A DNA stretch of 64,000 bases from Gambelia wislizenii (Eukaryota; Chordata; Lepidosauria; Squamata; Crotaphytidae): positions 33,479,501-33,543,500 of the forward strand of contig JAUMIR010000001.1 in NCBI GenBank assembly GCA_030847615.1. The letters are read 5' to 3'. Below the pieces are notes generated by a model. That model did not search any database, had not been told where the DNA came from, and was given only the letters and a program-made list of their open reading frames with translations. Both the position numbers and the translations under genes were made by a program. Shown here piece by piece: positions 55,001 to 64,000 of this stretch; within the stretch, counting starts at the first letter, position 1; the number at the start of each line of letters is the position of its first letter.

Positions 55001-56463
55001 TGGGAAAGTGGGGAGGGCTGGGAAGGCCTCTGCGGGGCCTCCGGAGGGTCTCCGGAGGCCCCGCTAAGGCCCTGGGGGGGAGTGGGGAGGGCAGGGAAGG
55101 CCTCCGCGGGGCCTCCGGAGGGCCTCCGGAGGCCCCGCGAAGGCCCTGTGGGGGGAGTGGGGAGGGCAGGGAAGGCCTCCGCGGGGCCTCCGGAGGGCTT
55201 CCGGAGGCCCCGCGAAGGCCCTGTGCGGGGAGTGGGGAGGGCAGGGAAGGCCTCCGCGGGGCCTCCGGAGGGTCTCCGGAGGCCCCGCTAAGGCCCTGTG
55301 GGGGGAGTGGGGAGGGCAGGGAAGGCCTCCGCGGGGCCTCCGGAGGGCCTCCGGAGGCCCCGCGAAGGCCCTGTGGGGGGAGTGGGGAGGGCAGGGAAGG
55401 CCTCCGTGGGGCCTCCGGAGACCCTCCGGAGGCCCCGCGAAGGCCCTGTGGGGGGAGTGGGGAGGGCAGGGAAGGCCTCCGTGGGGCCTCCGGAGACCCT
55501 CCGGAGGCCCCGCAAAGGCCCTGTGGGAAAGTGGGGAGGGCTGGGAAGGCCTCTGCGGGGCCTCCGGAGGGTCTCCGGAGGCCCCGCTAAGGCCCTGGGG
55601 GGGAGTGGGGAGGGCAGGGAAGGCCTCCGCGGGGCCTCCGGAGACCCTCCGGAGGCCCCGCAAAGGCCCTGTGGGAAAGTGGGGAGGGCTGGGAAGGCCT
55701 CTGCGGGGCCTCCGGAGGGTCTCCGGAGGCCCCGCTAAGGCCCTGGGGGGGAGTGGGGAGGGCAGGGAAGGCCTCCGCGGGGCCTCCGGAGGGCCTCCGG
55801 AGGCCCCGCGAAGGCCCTGTGGGGGGAGTGGGGAGGGCAGGGAAGGCCTCCGCGGGGCCTCCGGAGGGCTTCCGGAGGCCCCGCGAAGGCCCTGTGTGGG
55901 GAGTGGGGAGGGCAGGGAAGGCCTTCGCGGGGCCTCCGGAGACCCTCCGGAGGCCCCGCAAAGGCCCTGTGGGAAAGTGGGGAGGGCTGGGAAGGCCTCT
56001 GCGGGGCCTCCGGAGGGTCTCCGGAGGCCCCGCTAAGGCCCTGGGGGGGAGTGGGGAGGGCAGGGAAGGCCTCCGGAGGGCCTCCGGAGGCCCCGCGAAG
56101 GCCCTGTGGGGGGAGTGGGGAGGGCCGGGAGGGCCTTCGCGGGGCCTCCGGAGGCCCTGCGAAGGCCCTTTGGGGGGAGTGGGGAGGGCAAGGAAGGCCT
56201 CCGCGGGGCCTCCGGATGGTCTCCGGAGGCCCCACTAAGGCCCTGGGGGGGAGTGGGGAGGGCAGGGAAGGCCTCCGCGGGGCCTCCGGAGGGCCTCCGG
56301 AGGCCCCGCGAAGGCCCTGGGGAGGCGGGGGAAAGCGACTATGGGGCCTCCGGAGGCCCCATGGTCGCTATAGCAGGGAAGGGGGGGGAAACAGTATTCG
56401 CGGTTTTTTCACATTCGCGGGGGTCCGTGGAACGTAACCCCCGCGAATGTGAAGGGACGACTG
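52004..56463. mobile_element. Giant Tigger-like MITE (M6, 4460 bp) carrying a satellite
   Basis: Ends CAGTTGTCCCTCCACATTCG and, reversed, CAGTCGTCCCTTCACATTCG, each flanked by TA (52002-52003 and 56464-56465). Inside the left end are CGCGGTTTCGAG and a hairpin CGCGGTTTTGGG.../...CCCAAAACCGCG (about 52053-52094). The right end has CGCGGGGGTCCGTGGAACG, as in M5. CpGs in the termini are intact, suggesting a younger insertion than M2-M4. Family members are normally about 230 bp; here about 4.2 kb of core is a tandem array. No transposase is encoded; long open frames are by-products of the repeat. Confidence 0.92.
52100..56335. repeat. GC-rich palindromic satellite, ~74.5-bp monomer, about 56 copies
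   Basis: Each monomer has a G-run block (GGGGGGAGTGGGGAGGGCAG), then AAGGCCTCCGCGGGGCCTCC, GGAGGGCCTCCGGAGGCCCC and GCGAAGGCCCTG. The GCGGGGCCTCCGGAG half is the inverse of CTCCGGAGGCCCCGC, so every monomer forms a stable hairpin. Variants differ at GAC/GGC/GGT in the loop, GTGGGG versus GCGGGG, and TGGGAAAGTGG versus GGGGGGAGTGG. Variant order repeats with shifts of 969 bp and 1319 bp, showing higher-order duplication. The array is extremely CpG-rich against an AT-rich background and contains no real gene. Confidence 0.95.
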
Positions 56464-56517
56464 TAAGCTGAAAACAGCAAATCTACAAATGTATCAAAGC
56501 AGTATAAAAATAATAAC

Positions 56518-56664
56518 ATGGGAGTCTCCTTCTTTGGAGGTTTTTAAACAGAGGCTGGATGACCATCTGTCAGGGGTGCTTTGTGTATTCCTGCGTGGCA
56601 GGGGGTTGGACTGGTTGGCCCTTGTGGTCTCTTCCAACTCTATGATTCTATGATTCTATGACTA
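56518..56664 (+). mobile_element. CR1 3' end fragment
   Basis: GGAGTCTCCTTCTTTGGAGG through GGCAGGGGGTTGGACTGGTT to repeated CTATGATT units. 147 bp. Confidence 0.9.
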
Positions 56665-56853
56665 TTGTCTGTGATCCAAAATAGAGTGATGGAAGTTAAA
56701 ATGGATTCAAACCTGGACAGATTTTTTTTTAAAGAGTTTGCTTTCTGGCAGAAAGATATGGGAGTAGGCGTCAATGGAGCCTCATTGAGAAGAGCATTGC
56801 AAAATAAGGGTGCTCCTGACTGGAAAGGCCTCTCCCGAGTAATGCTATACATT

Positions 56854-57063
56854 CAGCTGTCCATATGCATGGGTTCTATATCCACGGATTCAACCAACTA
56901 TGGCTTGAAAATGTTTGGATGGGAAAATTCCAAAAAGCAAACCTTGCTGTTTGCCACTTTCTACAAGGGAATTTTACAACACCATTGTATATAAATGGGA
57001 CTTGAGCATCCATGGATTTTGGAGTCCTGAAACCAAACCCCAGCGGATACTGAGGGCCCACTG
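56854..57063. mobile_element. Tigger-like MITE (M7, 210 bp)
   Basis: Ends CAGCTGTCCATATGCATGGG and, reversed, CAGTGGGCCCTCAGTATCC. TA follows on the right and is mutated to TT on the left. The core has CCACGGATTCAACCAACTAT and CCAAAAAGCAAACCTTG. The most diverged small member. Confidence 0.82.
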
Positions 57064-57374
57064 TATGTACTTCAGAGGACTGGGGAACCCAGAGAAGGCT
57101 CTCTATAGTAATCTCAAAAGTTCAACAAACATTCATTTCTATTTGTTGTGCCAGGAAAGGGACTCACTTTTCAGGTATTCAGAACATTAATATTCACTCC
57201 ACGTTTACAGAGTGTGGGTGATGAGGTGGAGCCATTGTGGCATGCAGTCAAAGGATGGGAGATGTGATGGAATGTATGCTGGGATGTGGGATGTATATAT
57301 GTACACTCAGTTGGGCATTTCTAATATGTACAATGAACATAAGATGGGGGCAGCAGGCTCTACTCTTGACTGTC
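57064..57374. other. Unique sequence between MITE and L2
   Basis: G-rich ATGGGATG-type repeats near 57235-57300; nothing else recognised. Confidence 0.4.
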
Positions 57375-59615
57375 ATGAAGTCCGGTCCTCCTGAGGTCCC
57401 AATCTAGCCCTCTGCAATTCCCCAGAAGGTTGTGCATAGGTTGGACAACAACTAGAGCGCAACTGGTGGAAAACTCGGCTCTTACCTGACAGGACTCGTC
57501 ATAGGAACTTCCTTTGGTCCTATCGAGAGGCAATATGTGCAGCGCAGAGATCCTTCTCCTCTGCACGTATTGTGTCTGCAGAGTCCTGTCCAGCAGAGCT
57601 GTTCAGGGTGGTAAGAGATGATGCAGGTTATACCTGTGCAGAACCCGTTGCTTAATCCAACAACGGCCTGCTGTGACACATTTAACAACTTCTTTGCAAA
57701 TAAAATCTCTCGGATAAGAGCCGACTTAGATGCCAGTATTTTGACAGAAACAATTGACGAGGTGCCCAGCAATTCTGTTGATGTAAGTTTACTGGATCAA
57801 TTTCAATCCATGAGTACCGAGGACGTGGACAAGCTACTTGGTAGGGTGAGGAAGATGACCTCCCCTCTCGATCCTTGCCCATCATGGCTGGCCATCCAGG
57901 GGTGGTGCCTTGATGGTGTTCCTTAGGAACATCATCAATGCATCCCTCAGAGAAGGGTGTGTTCCATCCTGTTTAAAGGAAGCAGCGGTTAGGCTGCTCC
58001 TGAAAAAAACTTTCTCTGGACCCCCTGGACATGAACAACTATAGGCCGGTTTCTATGTTACCATTCTTGAGCAAAGTGATCGAGAGGGCAGTTGCGCTTC
58101 AACTCCAAGTGGTCTTGGATGAAACTGATTCTCTAGACCCATTTCAAACTGGCTTTACGATGGGATTTGGAGTTGAGACTGCCATGGTTGCCTTGATAGA
58201 TGACTTGTGTCTAAGCATCGACAGGGGTAGTGTGACCCTGTTGATGCTTTTGGACCTCTCAGTGGCTTTCGATACGATAGGTAATAGCATCCTCTTGGAT
58301 TGCCTGAGAGGGTTAGGAATTGGAGGCACTGCGCTCCAGTGGCTCCAGTCCTTCCTCTCGGGCAGGTCCCAGAGGGTGCTGCTCGGGGACAGCTGCTCCA
58401 GCAGTAAGGAGCTTACTTGTGGCATTCCGCAAGGCGCCATCCTGTCCCTGATGTTGTTTAACATCTATATGAAGCTGCTGGGAGAGATTATTCGGAGTTA
58501 TGGGGCTGGGTGTTATCAGTACGCTGATGACACCCAGATCTATTTCTCCTTGTCCTGATCGTCAGTCTCGGATTCCGATGGCGTCTCTCCTCTTAATGAT
58601 TGTCTTAAAGCAGTAATGGGCTGGATGAGGAAAAACAGATTGAGATTAAATCCGGACAAAACGGAGGTGCTCACAGTAGCGGCCCCAAAACAAGGAGTTG
58701 GGTTGCAATCTGCAGTCCTAGACGGGGTCACGCTCTCCGTTAAGGACTTTGTTCGCAGTCTAGGGGTGCTCCTTGATTCATCGCTTCAGATGACTAGTCA
58801 GGTGAATGCGACAGTCAGGAGCGCCTGTTATCAGCTTCGGCTGATACGCCAGCTGCATCATTTCCTGGAAGTAAAGGACCTCGAGACTGTGGTACATGCG
58901 CTGGTAACCTCTCGTCTAAATTTCTGCAATGCGCTCTACATGGGGCTACCCTCATGCTTGGTCGGGAAACTTCAGTTGGTACAAAATATGGCAGCCAGAG
59001 TGGTCTCGGAAACAACTCAGAGAGACCATATAACTCCAGTATTAAAATCTGTCCACTGGCTGCCTATCAGTTTCCGGGCCCAGTATAAGGTGTTGGTTAT
59101 TACCTTTAAAGCCCTAAATGGCTTGGGTCCAATTTATCTTCGGAACCGCCTCCTCCCATACAATCCTCCCCGTGCACTCCAGTCCTCTGGGAGGAATTTG
59201 CTTCAGCCACACAAATCTAGGCTGTCTGCAACCTCCTAGAGGGCCTTTTTGGTAATCGCCCCCAAATTGTGGAATGGCCTGCTGAATGAGATCCGTCAGA
59301 TGACGAGCTTGAGTAGCTTTAAAAAGGCACTAAAGATGGATCTCTTTTGGCAGGCCTTTCCTAATTAGTTCCCGGCCTCAGGAGCTCCTGGCCCTTTTTA
59401 GTCTGCTGCGTATTTATTATTTATTATTTTAATGTGATTTTAGATCAACTGTTTCAATGTATTTTGGTTTAATGTCTTTTTATGGGAGAGGGTGGGGGTG
59501 GGTGGTGTTTGGGGATTTTAATCTGTATTGGTATTTTAATTTTTGTAAGCCGCCCCGATTGTTTTTAACAGAGGGGCGGGATAAAAATAAATATTATTAT
59601 TATTATTACCCCATG
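57375..59615 (+). mobile_element. L2 LINE, 5'-truncated, 2.2 kb
   Basis: The longest L2 copy. It begins in the linker after the endonuclease (WWKTRLLPDRTRHRNFLWSY), contains the whole reverse transcriptase and the C-terminal region, and ends with GTAAGCCGCCCCGATTG, GGGGCGGGATAAAAATAAAT and an ATT microsatellite at 59615. This tail is the parent of many short L2-like tails elsewhere in the window. Confidence 0.9.
57400..59367 (+). pseudogene. L2 ORF2 (reverse transcriptase), broken
   Basis: Blocks in order: FNNFFANKISRIRADLDA and LLGRVRKMTSPLDPCPSWL (57680-57890), NYRPVSMLPFLSKVIERAVALQ (58034-58100), DPFQTGF, LLDLSVAFDTI (motif A, 58252-58280), GIPQGAILSLMLFNIYM (motif B, 58427-58475), QYADDTQIYFSLS with the catalytic YADD at 58520-58531, and the C-terminal NALYMGLPSCLVGKLQLVQN and VHWLPISFRAQYKVL. 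Breaks are a stop after 57924, frameshifts near 57900-58030 and 58556, and a TAG at 59237-59239, beyond which the ending PKLWNGLLNEIRQM...WQAFPN continues to 59367. The catalytic aspartates are present. Confidence 0.88.
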
Positions 59616-60069
59616 GTGTCATTTTTTTGTGGTTTCCCAGCTCTTCTAAAAGATTGAAATGCTTCTATGGCTTAGTTACAGACAGTATGAACTTAGGTTA
59701 AATATGCCTGTATTGTGGGTTCCACCCTTTTTTGAGTCCTCTCACCTCTCCCCCCAATGGTGTCACCTGGTGCAGTTTGGCCTCTCTGTAAACCCTACTG
59801 CCACCACTGCCTCCCACTACTTGAATTTAGCTTCCAAGGATTTTACCAGAATTGTGTTTGCCACTAAAACTAAAAAACAGCTCCCCGGCCATATAGTAGT
59901 ATATCTATTACAGGGACAGACACATTCCAGGACCCCATGAGCCATTTTCCAGTTTGATAAGTGGCCAATGACCACATACCAAGAGGGTGTATGTATGTGA
60001 GAGAGAGAGGTGGGGGAGAAGCATGGGACCTACATGGATAGGGCCCAAGAGTTATTAAACCCCAATCAA
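59616..60069. other. Unique intron sequence
   Basis: Nothing recognised; a short GA run lies at 59998-60009. Confidence 0.4.
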
Positions 60070-60480
60070 CATTTATTATAATTTTAATCCAATATTACTT
60101 AATGACAAACCATTCAAAAACTAGCAAAAAGACCTGATGAAATTTCGCTGGCAAGGAAAAAACCCCCAAGAGTTAGGTTCAAGGTGCTCCAAGATGACAG
60201 ACAAGGTTTGGGCCCCATCCAAGAAGAGGTTTGGGCCTACCTGATTTGAAAACTTACTATGTGGCTTGTCTATTGTGGTTAAAATAATGAATATTGTTGG
60301 AAAATGAAAAGATGTTAACTATAGAGGAACATAACCTGAGCTCTGGATGGCCTGCCTGTCTATGGTATGACAAAATTAAAGTTAACGCTGAATTTATGAA
60401 GTAGTTTTCAGGAGTTGGGTCAGATACAAATCCAGGTTATGTCCCAAAACACCACTGTGGATTTCAGTTCAGAAAGAATT
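60070..60480 (+). mobile_element. L1 LINE ORF2 C-terminal fragment
   Basis: In pieces it encodes KFRWQGKNPPRV, FKVLQDDRQ, LGLPDLKTYYVACLLWL, LTIEEHNLSSGWPACLWYDK and IKVNAEFM, matching the post-polymerase region of L1 ORF2 ('FIWQGKRPRI...GGLGLPDLKTYY'). Several frameshifts. It may continue at 60713-60920 beyond the Penelope-like insertion. Confidence 0.7.
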
Positions 60481-60540
60481 TTATAACACAGATAAAAATG
60501 AAAATCAAGATTTACATATCCTCCCCACAGGAGTTCACAG

Positions 60541-60571
60541 CATATAAACTCCACACTCACACACACACACA
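60541..60571. repeat. Short (CA)n run
   Basis: CACTCACACACACACACAC abutting the Penelope-like terminus. Confidence 0.8.
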
Positions 60572-60712
60572 ACCATTCTCTGAGGATGCCAGCCACAGAT
60601 GCAGGCAAAACGTCAGAAAGAAACTATTCCAGAACATGGCCTCACAGCCTGGAAAAAAACCAATGAAAATCTATGGATGCCGGGCATGAAAGCCTTCAAC
60701 TTCACAAAATCA
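60572..60712 (+). mobile_element. Penelope-like terminal repeat (family 1)
   Basis: TTCTCTGAGGATGCCAGCC through CATGGCCTCACAGCCTGG, then AAATCTATGGATGCCGGGCA and GAAAGCCTTCAACTTCACA. It shares both blocks with 30655-30812. No coding sequence. Confidence 0.6.
60576..60618 (+). ncRNA. Hammerhead ribozyme-like motif, one core change
   Basis: Helix I TTCT, core CTGAGGA (fits CUGANGA), extra U, helix II GCCAGC/GCAGGC (one mismatch), AAAA where GAAA is required (a likely CpG-decay change of GCGAAA), minimal helix III A(CG)U, GUC cleavage triplet, AGAA closing helix I. The G12-to-A change should abolish cleavage. Confidence 0.58.
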
Positions 60713-60921
60713 AGATCTCTTGGTATGTGAAGATGGGTGATAAAAATTTTAATGAATGATAAGTCAGTGTTAGAAGACTGGAATTTAAATTGATATAGAC
60801 ATAGGTAGTTGATGGGAAGATTCAAAATGCACAAAGGGTTATATGGTTTTGAATATAAGAAAACAGAACTTGAATCACAACTTTGTAGTAATGAGAAACA
60901 CCTGATTGGCAAATTAATTTA

Positions 60922-61436
60922 TGTGACTATGTGACAAATGTTGCTGTCATTGAGCAAGCAGGGATCACCAGCATGGAGGCCATGATATTGAGAACACAGC
61001 TGCGCTGGGCAGGGCACGTTTCTAGGATGGAGGACCATCGCCTCCCAAAAATAGTACTCTACGGTGAACTTGCCACGGGTCAGCATAAGAGGGGTGCTCC
61101 AAAAAAGCGATACAAGGACTCCCTGAAACAATATCTTAGGCTCGGCCAAATTGATCACCAACAATGGTCCGCCCTGGCCTCACATCGGGAGGCATGGAGA
61201 CGCACTATCCACAATGCTGCAGCCTTATTTGAGAACTCACGCCGAACAAGTCTTGAAGAAAAACGACAATGCAGAAAGAATCACAACCTGGAAACATCAC
61301 CCAAGGAGACCTTCTGCTGTGCTTTCTGCAACCGGACTTGTTTATCTCAGATTGGCCTTTTTAGTCATCAGCGCGCTTGCAGAAAGCGCGGGATGAGTCC
61401 TTCCTGAATCTTCGTTTGCAAAGAAAAGCCAGATAT
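60922..61436 (+). mobile_element. RTE/Proto2-like LINE, 3' end with intact C-terminal frame
   Basis: A 5'-truncated copy of the LINE at 45.7 kb, ending AAGAAAAGCCAGA. The 158-codon frame at 60931-61407 is undamaged and encodes the ORF2 C-terminus: RWAGHVSRMEDHRLPKIVLY, KKRYKDSLKQYLRLGQIDHQ, and a C2HC finger CAFCNRT...SHQRAC (C-x2-C-x12-H-x3-C) with a Lys/Arg tail. It lies at the 3' border of a minus-strand L1. As a truncated insertion it has no promoter and should not be expressed as a protein. Confidence 0.88.
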
Positions 61437-62974
61437 AATACAAGATGATATGTAAGAAGATCAGGAAGGCCTGATCTTTGATTTTGCATCCTTTTCACTG
61501 AAATTCTGGGAGGAGAGGAGCCACCCCAAATCTCCTGAACAATGCGTTTTGTTTTTGAAAACACTTGCAAGCTATAAATAGAGGAATTCCATGAATAACA
61601 TAAACAATGATAGGTATAACGTTCATTTTAATCATGTCTACCCCACACTACAGATTCATCTTTTAAGCTCCAGTGATAATTATACCCAAATAAGTAATAG
61701 AATTTGGGAAATATCAAAGTTGCCATGTTTAAATAAGCTGGAGTTCTTCTTGTCTTCCACTAGCAGTATTTTCTGATGCTAATTGAATACCTAGGTATTT
61801 TACCAAAATTATTAATAAACTGCATAAAAACAGGGATTGACTCCTGGGGCTTTGAAGTGAACAACAAATGATCATTTGCAAAAAGAATATTTTTAAATTC
61901 TAAAACAACATGTACAAGTCCATTGATCCTGGAATGTTGTCTAAATTTCAAGGGTTCTAAGCACGGAGACAGTGGACATCCCTGCATTATGCCCAGCTTC
62001 AATGTAAAAAAGGTGTGGAGAAATCATTGGTCATAACCTTGGTGTTGAAAATCAATTCTTTATCTATTTCAAAAATATTTTAGGAAACCCAAAGTTAACA
62101 GATCCTGTGAAAATAAATAGCCGGTAATTTTATCTCAGTATCTAAACAAATAACTGATGGCTGATCATTTCCATCCAAGTTTAAAACAATCAAGCCCACA
62201 ACCAGTAAAAAATATTATTGGTTCCCTGTCTGTTTTTGAAAAATCTCTCCTGGTCATGACTTACCAAAGATGAAATGACTTTGTTGTAATCTATTTGCTA
62301 AAATGGCTGTCAATATTTTGATATCAACATTAAATAAGGATATAGGATGGTAGTTAGCGAAGCAACTATGATTGATACCGGGTTTAGGTATCAGAGTAAT
62401 ATAGGCATCATTTTAATGATGAAGAGAGGAAGCTGGATTCTAAGATACGATATATTTGTAAAGTTGGAGCAGTCTTGGTGCTAACAGACTGGAGAAAGCA
62501 TTGTAGTACCATTCAGTTATAAACCTATCAGGGCCAGGAAACAATCAATTTCTCTTATTTGCTATAACATTGATAAGTTCCGCTAAGAGTAAATCTTCCG
62601 AAATAAATTACTGTTGTGATATACTAAGATGGGGAAGGTCAATATGAAAAGGAAAGTCTCCATATCCTGTTGCTGAATTTCATTATCGGAACTATAAAGA
62701 TCCACATAAAACTTCAAAAATTGTAGATTTATAACTGTGGGTGATGTATATAAATTATTGCTTCGATCTTTGATAGCTGAAATAACATTGTGTTGCTATT
62801 CATGCTTAAGGTGATAGCCAGAATCTTGTTGGGACATTCCCCATTTTCCCAATATGCTTGCTGTAAACATGTCAAAGCCAGTTCCATTTGTTGCAAGAGA
62901 ATATTATTAAATTCATATTTAATGTTTTGCAATTCTTGATAACATTGTTCAGATGGAGAAACAGCAAATTGAGA
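61437..62974 (-). mobile_element. L1 LINE ORF2, polymerase to C-terminus, decayed
   Basis: On the minus strand: linker blocks QQAYWENGECPNKILA near 62850; LGIMQGCPLSPCLEPLK (motif B region) near 61964-62002; FANDHLLFTS (FADD with Asp to Asn) near 61865-61895; KSIPVFMQFINNFGKI-like sequence; then a C-terminal part resembling 'KMNVLPRLLYLF' and 'PRIKL...GLPDL' near 61620 and 61460. Many stops and indels. It is interrupted on the upstream side by the CR1 composite and resumes at 63698. Confidence 0.78.
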
Positions 62975-63697
62975 TAGAATCGTATAATCATACAGTTGGA
63001 AGGGGCCAGGTGGGCCATCAAGTCCAACCCCCTGCTCAGTGCAGGATCTGAAAGCTAAAACATCCCAAACAGAGAGCTGTCCAACCTCTTTTTGAAGACG
63101 ACCAGAGGAGACCCCACCACCTCTCAAAGCAATTGGTTCCATTGCCAAACCACTTTTACTGTCAAGAAATTCCTTCTAATGTTCAATCAAAATTACTCTA
63201 CTGTAACTTCAAATGATTAGAGCTGGTTCTATCCTCTGGGACAGCAGAAAACAGGCCTGCCTCTTCCTCTCTGTGACAACTACCTAAACATTAGGAAGAA
63301 CTTCCTGACGGTAAGAGCTGTTCAACAGTGGGACACATTGCCTTGGAGTATGGTGGAGTGTCCTTCCCTGGACGTTTCCAAACAGAGGCTGGATGGCCAT
63401 CTGTATGGGTTGCCCTGACTGTACATTCCTACAAGGCAGGGTGTTGGGACTAGATAGCCCTCATGGTCTCTTTCCAACTCTAGGACTCTATGAACTCTAG
63501 AAGTATATAGAAACATAGAATCATAGAATTGCAGAGTTGGAAGAGACCACGAGGGCCATCCAGTCCAACCCCCTGCCACGCTGGAAAACACGATCAAAGC
63601 ATCCCCGACAGATGGCCATCCAGCCTCTGTTCAAAGACCCCCAAGGAAGGGGACCCCACCACACTCCGGGAGAGTGTGTTCCACTGCCAAACAGCTC
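62975..63697 (-). mobile_element. CR1 composite, inverted copy of the 22-kb arrangement
   Basis: Read on the minus strand it contains, without gaps: the last about 170 bp of a CR1 3' end including the unusual TTTTCCAGCGTGGCAGGG variant, the spacer TTTCTATATACTTCTAGAGT, an inverted CR1 3' piece, the junction TAGGTAGTTGTCACAGAGAG, and a second CR1 3' end closing in CGATTCTAT. Every junction is identical to 22030-22746. The insert splits an L1. It starts at a 5' truncation and ends in a CR1 tail, as a retrotransposed copy would. Confidence 0.93.
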
Positions 63698-63960
63698 CTT
63701 TCAGCTGTTTGTTCGGTAACTTCTTTTAAATTTTTTAATAAGATCTGAATATACACTTTACGTGTTTCCCACTCAATAGTGTACAAACTCGCTGATCCAT
63801 GCTGATACTCTAATGCATGTCTATACATAACAGGTGGAAGCTTCCACCTCTCCGTGATACCACATCATTGCTGTACCTAGAATATCCTTCTTTGAGTCTA
63901 ATATCTATCCCAAATTTAAGGAGTTAAGATCATTACTGAATGTGTTTTGGACATATTAGG
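63698..63960 (-). mobile_element. L1 LINE, upstream part beyond the CR1 insertion
   Basis: On the minus strand, IEWETRKVYIQILLKNLKEV corresponds to the L1 ORF2 region between endonuclease and polymerase ('LWDTFKAYIRG...'). It is in the correct order and orientation to join 62974. Confidence 0.65.
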
Positions 63961-64000
63961 AAATCAACATATTTTTGTTGAGCTATTTTTTTTCATTCTG

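Larger units (their letters stand above)
33221..64000 (+). other. SRBD1: Inferred SRBD1 intron downstream of the exon
   Basis: The following exon, which should start with His-Asp of the helix-hairpin-helix block, was not found. The region is inferred to be intron up to the window end. It carries the 52-kb GC-rich array on what would be the sense strand. Confidence 0.6.

Noticed and set aside
52100..56335. Regular array resembling a CRISPR locus
   Set aside because: The units are contiguous palindromic monomers without unique spacers, in a vertebrate intron between transposon ends. It is a satellite.
52029..56471. Many long open frames (up to 434 codons) on both strands, giving Pro/Gly/Arg-rich repeat 'proteins'
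   Set aside because: They arise because the GC-rich monomer lacks stop codons in several frames. Frames on both strands are open at once and all follow the satellite period; there is no independent coding evidence.

Overview
The window looks like an AT-rich intronic stretch of a squamate reptile (lizard or snake) genome. The squamate call rests on the repeat mix: many CR1 LINE copies ending in the ATTCTATG-type tail, an RTE-BovB fragment, Sauria-type SINEs with tRNA-like and 5S-rRNA-like heads, L2 and L1 LINEs, Penelope-like termini and Tigger-like MITEs. I see no prokaryotic-style operon. The only host coding sequence I can support is one 83-bp exon (33138-33220, + strand) with good splice sites. 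Its product matches the Tex-family core of SRBD1, so almost all of the window is best read as two very large SRBD1 introns.

Layout. 1-18.5 kb: mostly unique intron with CR1 fragments (2.2, 5.3, 9.1 and 9.5 kb), Penelope-like debris (3.5 kb), a large MITE (8.5 kb) and SINEs (8.2 and 10.4 kb). 18.7-22.75 kb: the most complete CR1, with a zinc-finger/SGNH-esterase ORF1 and an internally deleted ORF2, followed by an unusual inverted CR1 tail. 22.9-35.3 kb: SINEs, three small Tigger-like MITEs, a CR1 split by a probable solo LTR, Penelope-like termini with hammerhead-ribozyme-like motifs, the SRBD1 exon, and a longer Tigger-like element. 35.8-38.3 kb: a three-level nest (L2-like LINE, then an RTE/Proto2-like LINE, then a GC-rich MITE). 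43.5-51.1 kb: a BovB/CR1 junction, the long RTE/Proto2-like LINE and a 5'-truncated CR1. 52.0-56.46 kb: a 4.46-kb MITE swollen by about 56 copies of a GC-rich palindromic ~74.5-bp monomer. 56.5-64 kb: CR1, MITE, a long L2 LINE, L1 pieces in both orientations, a Penelope-like terminus, and a CR1 composite that repeats the 22-kb inverted tail in the opposite orientation.

The two most notable systems are these. First, one Tigger-like MITE family is present seven times, and three members have acquired large internal repeat arrays; one array is a full satellite with higher-order structure, a quadruplex-type G-run cluster and a hairpin in every monomer. Second, two unrelated Penelope-like terminal repeats carry the same compact type-I hammerhead ribozyme layout, in four copies in total. 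A third event of interest is a CR1 composite at 63 kb that looks like a 3' transduction from the 22-kb locus or a sister of it. All family names come from memory of sequence patterns; no database search was run.
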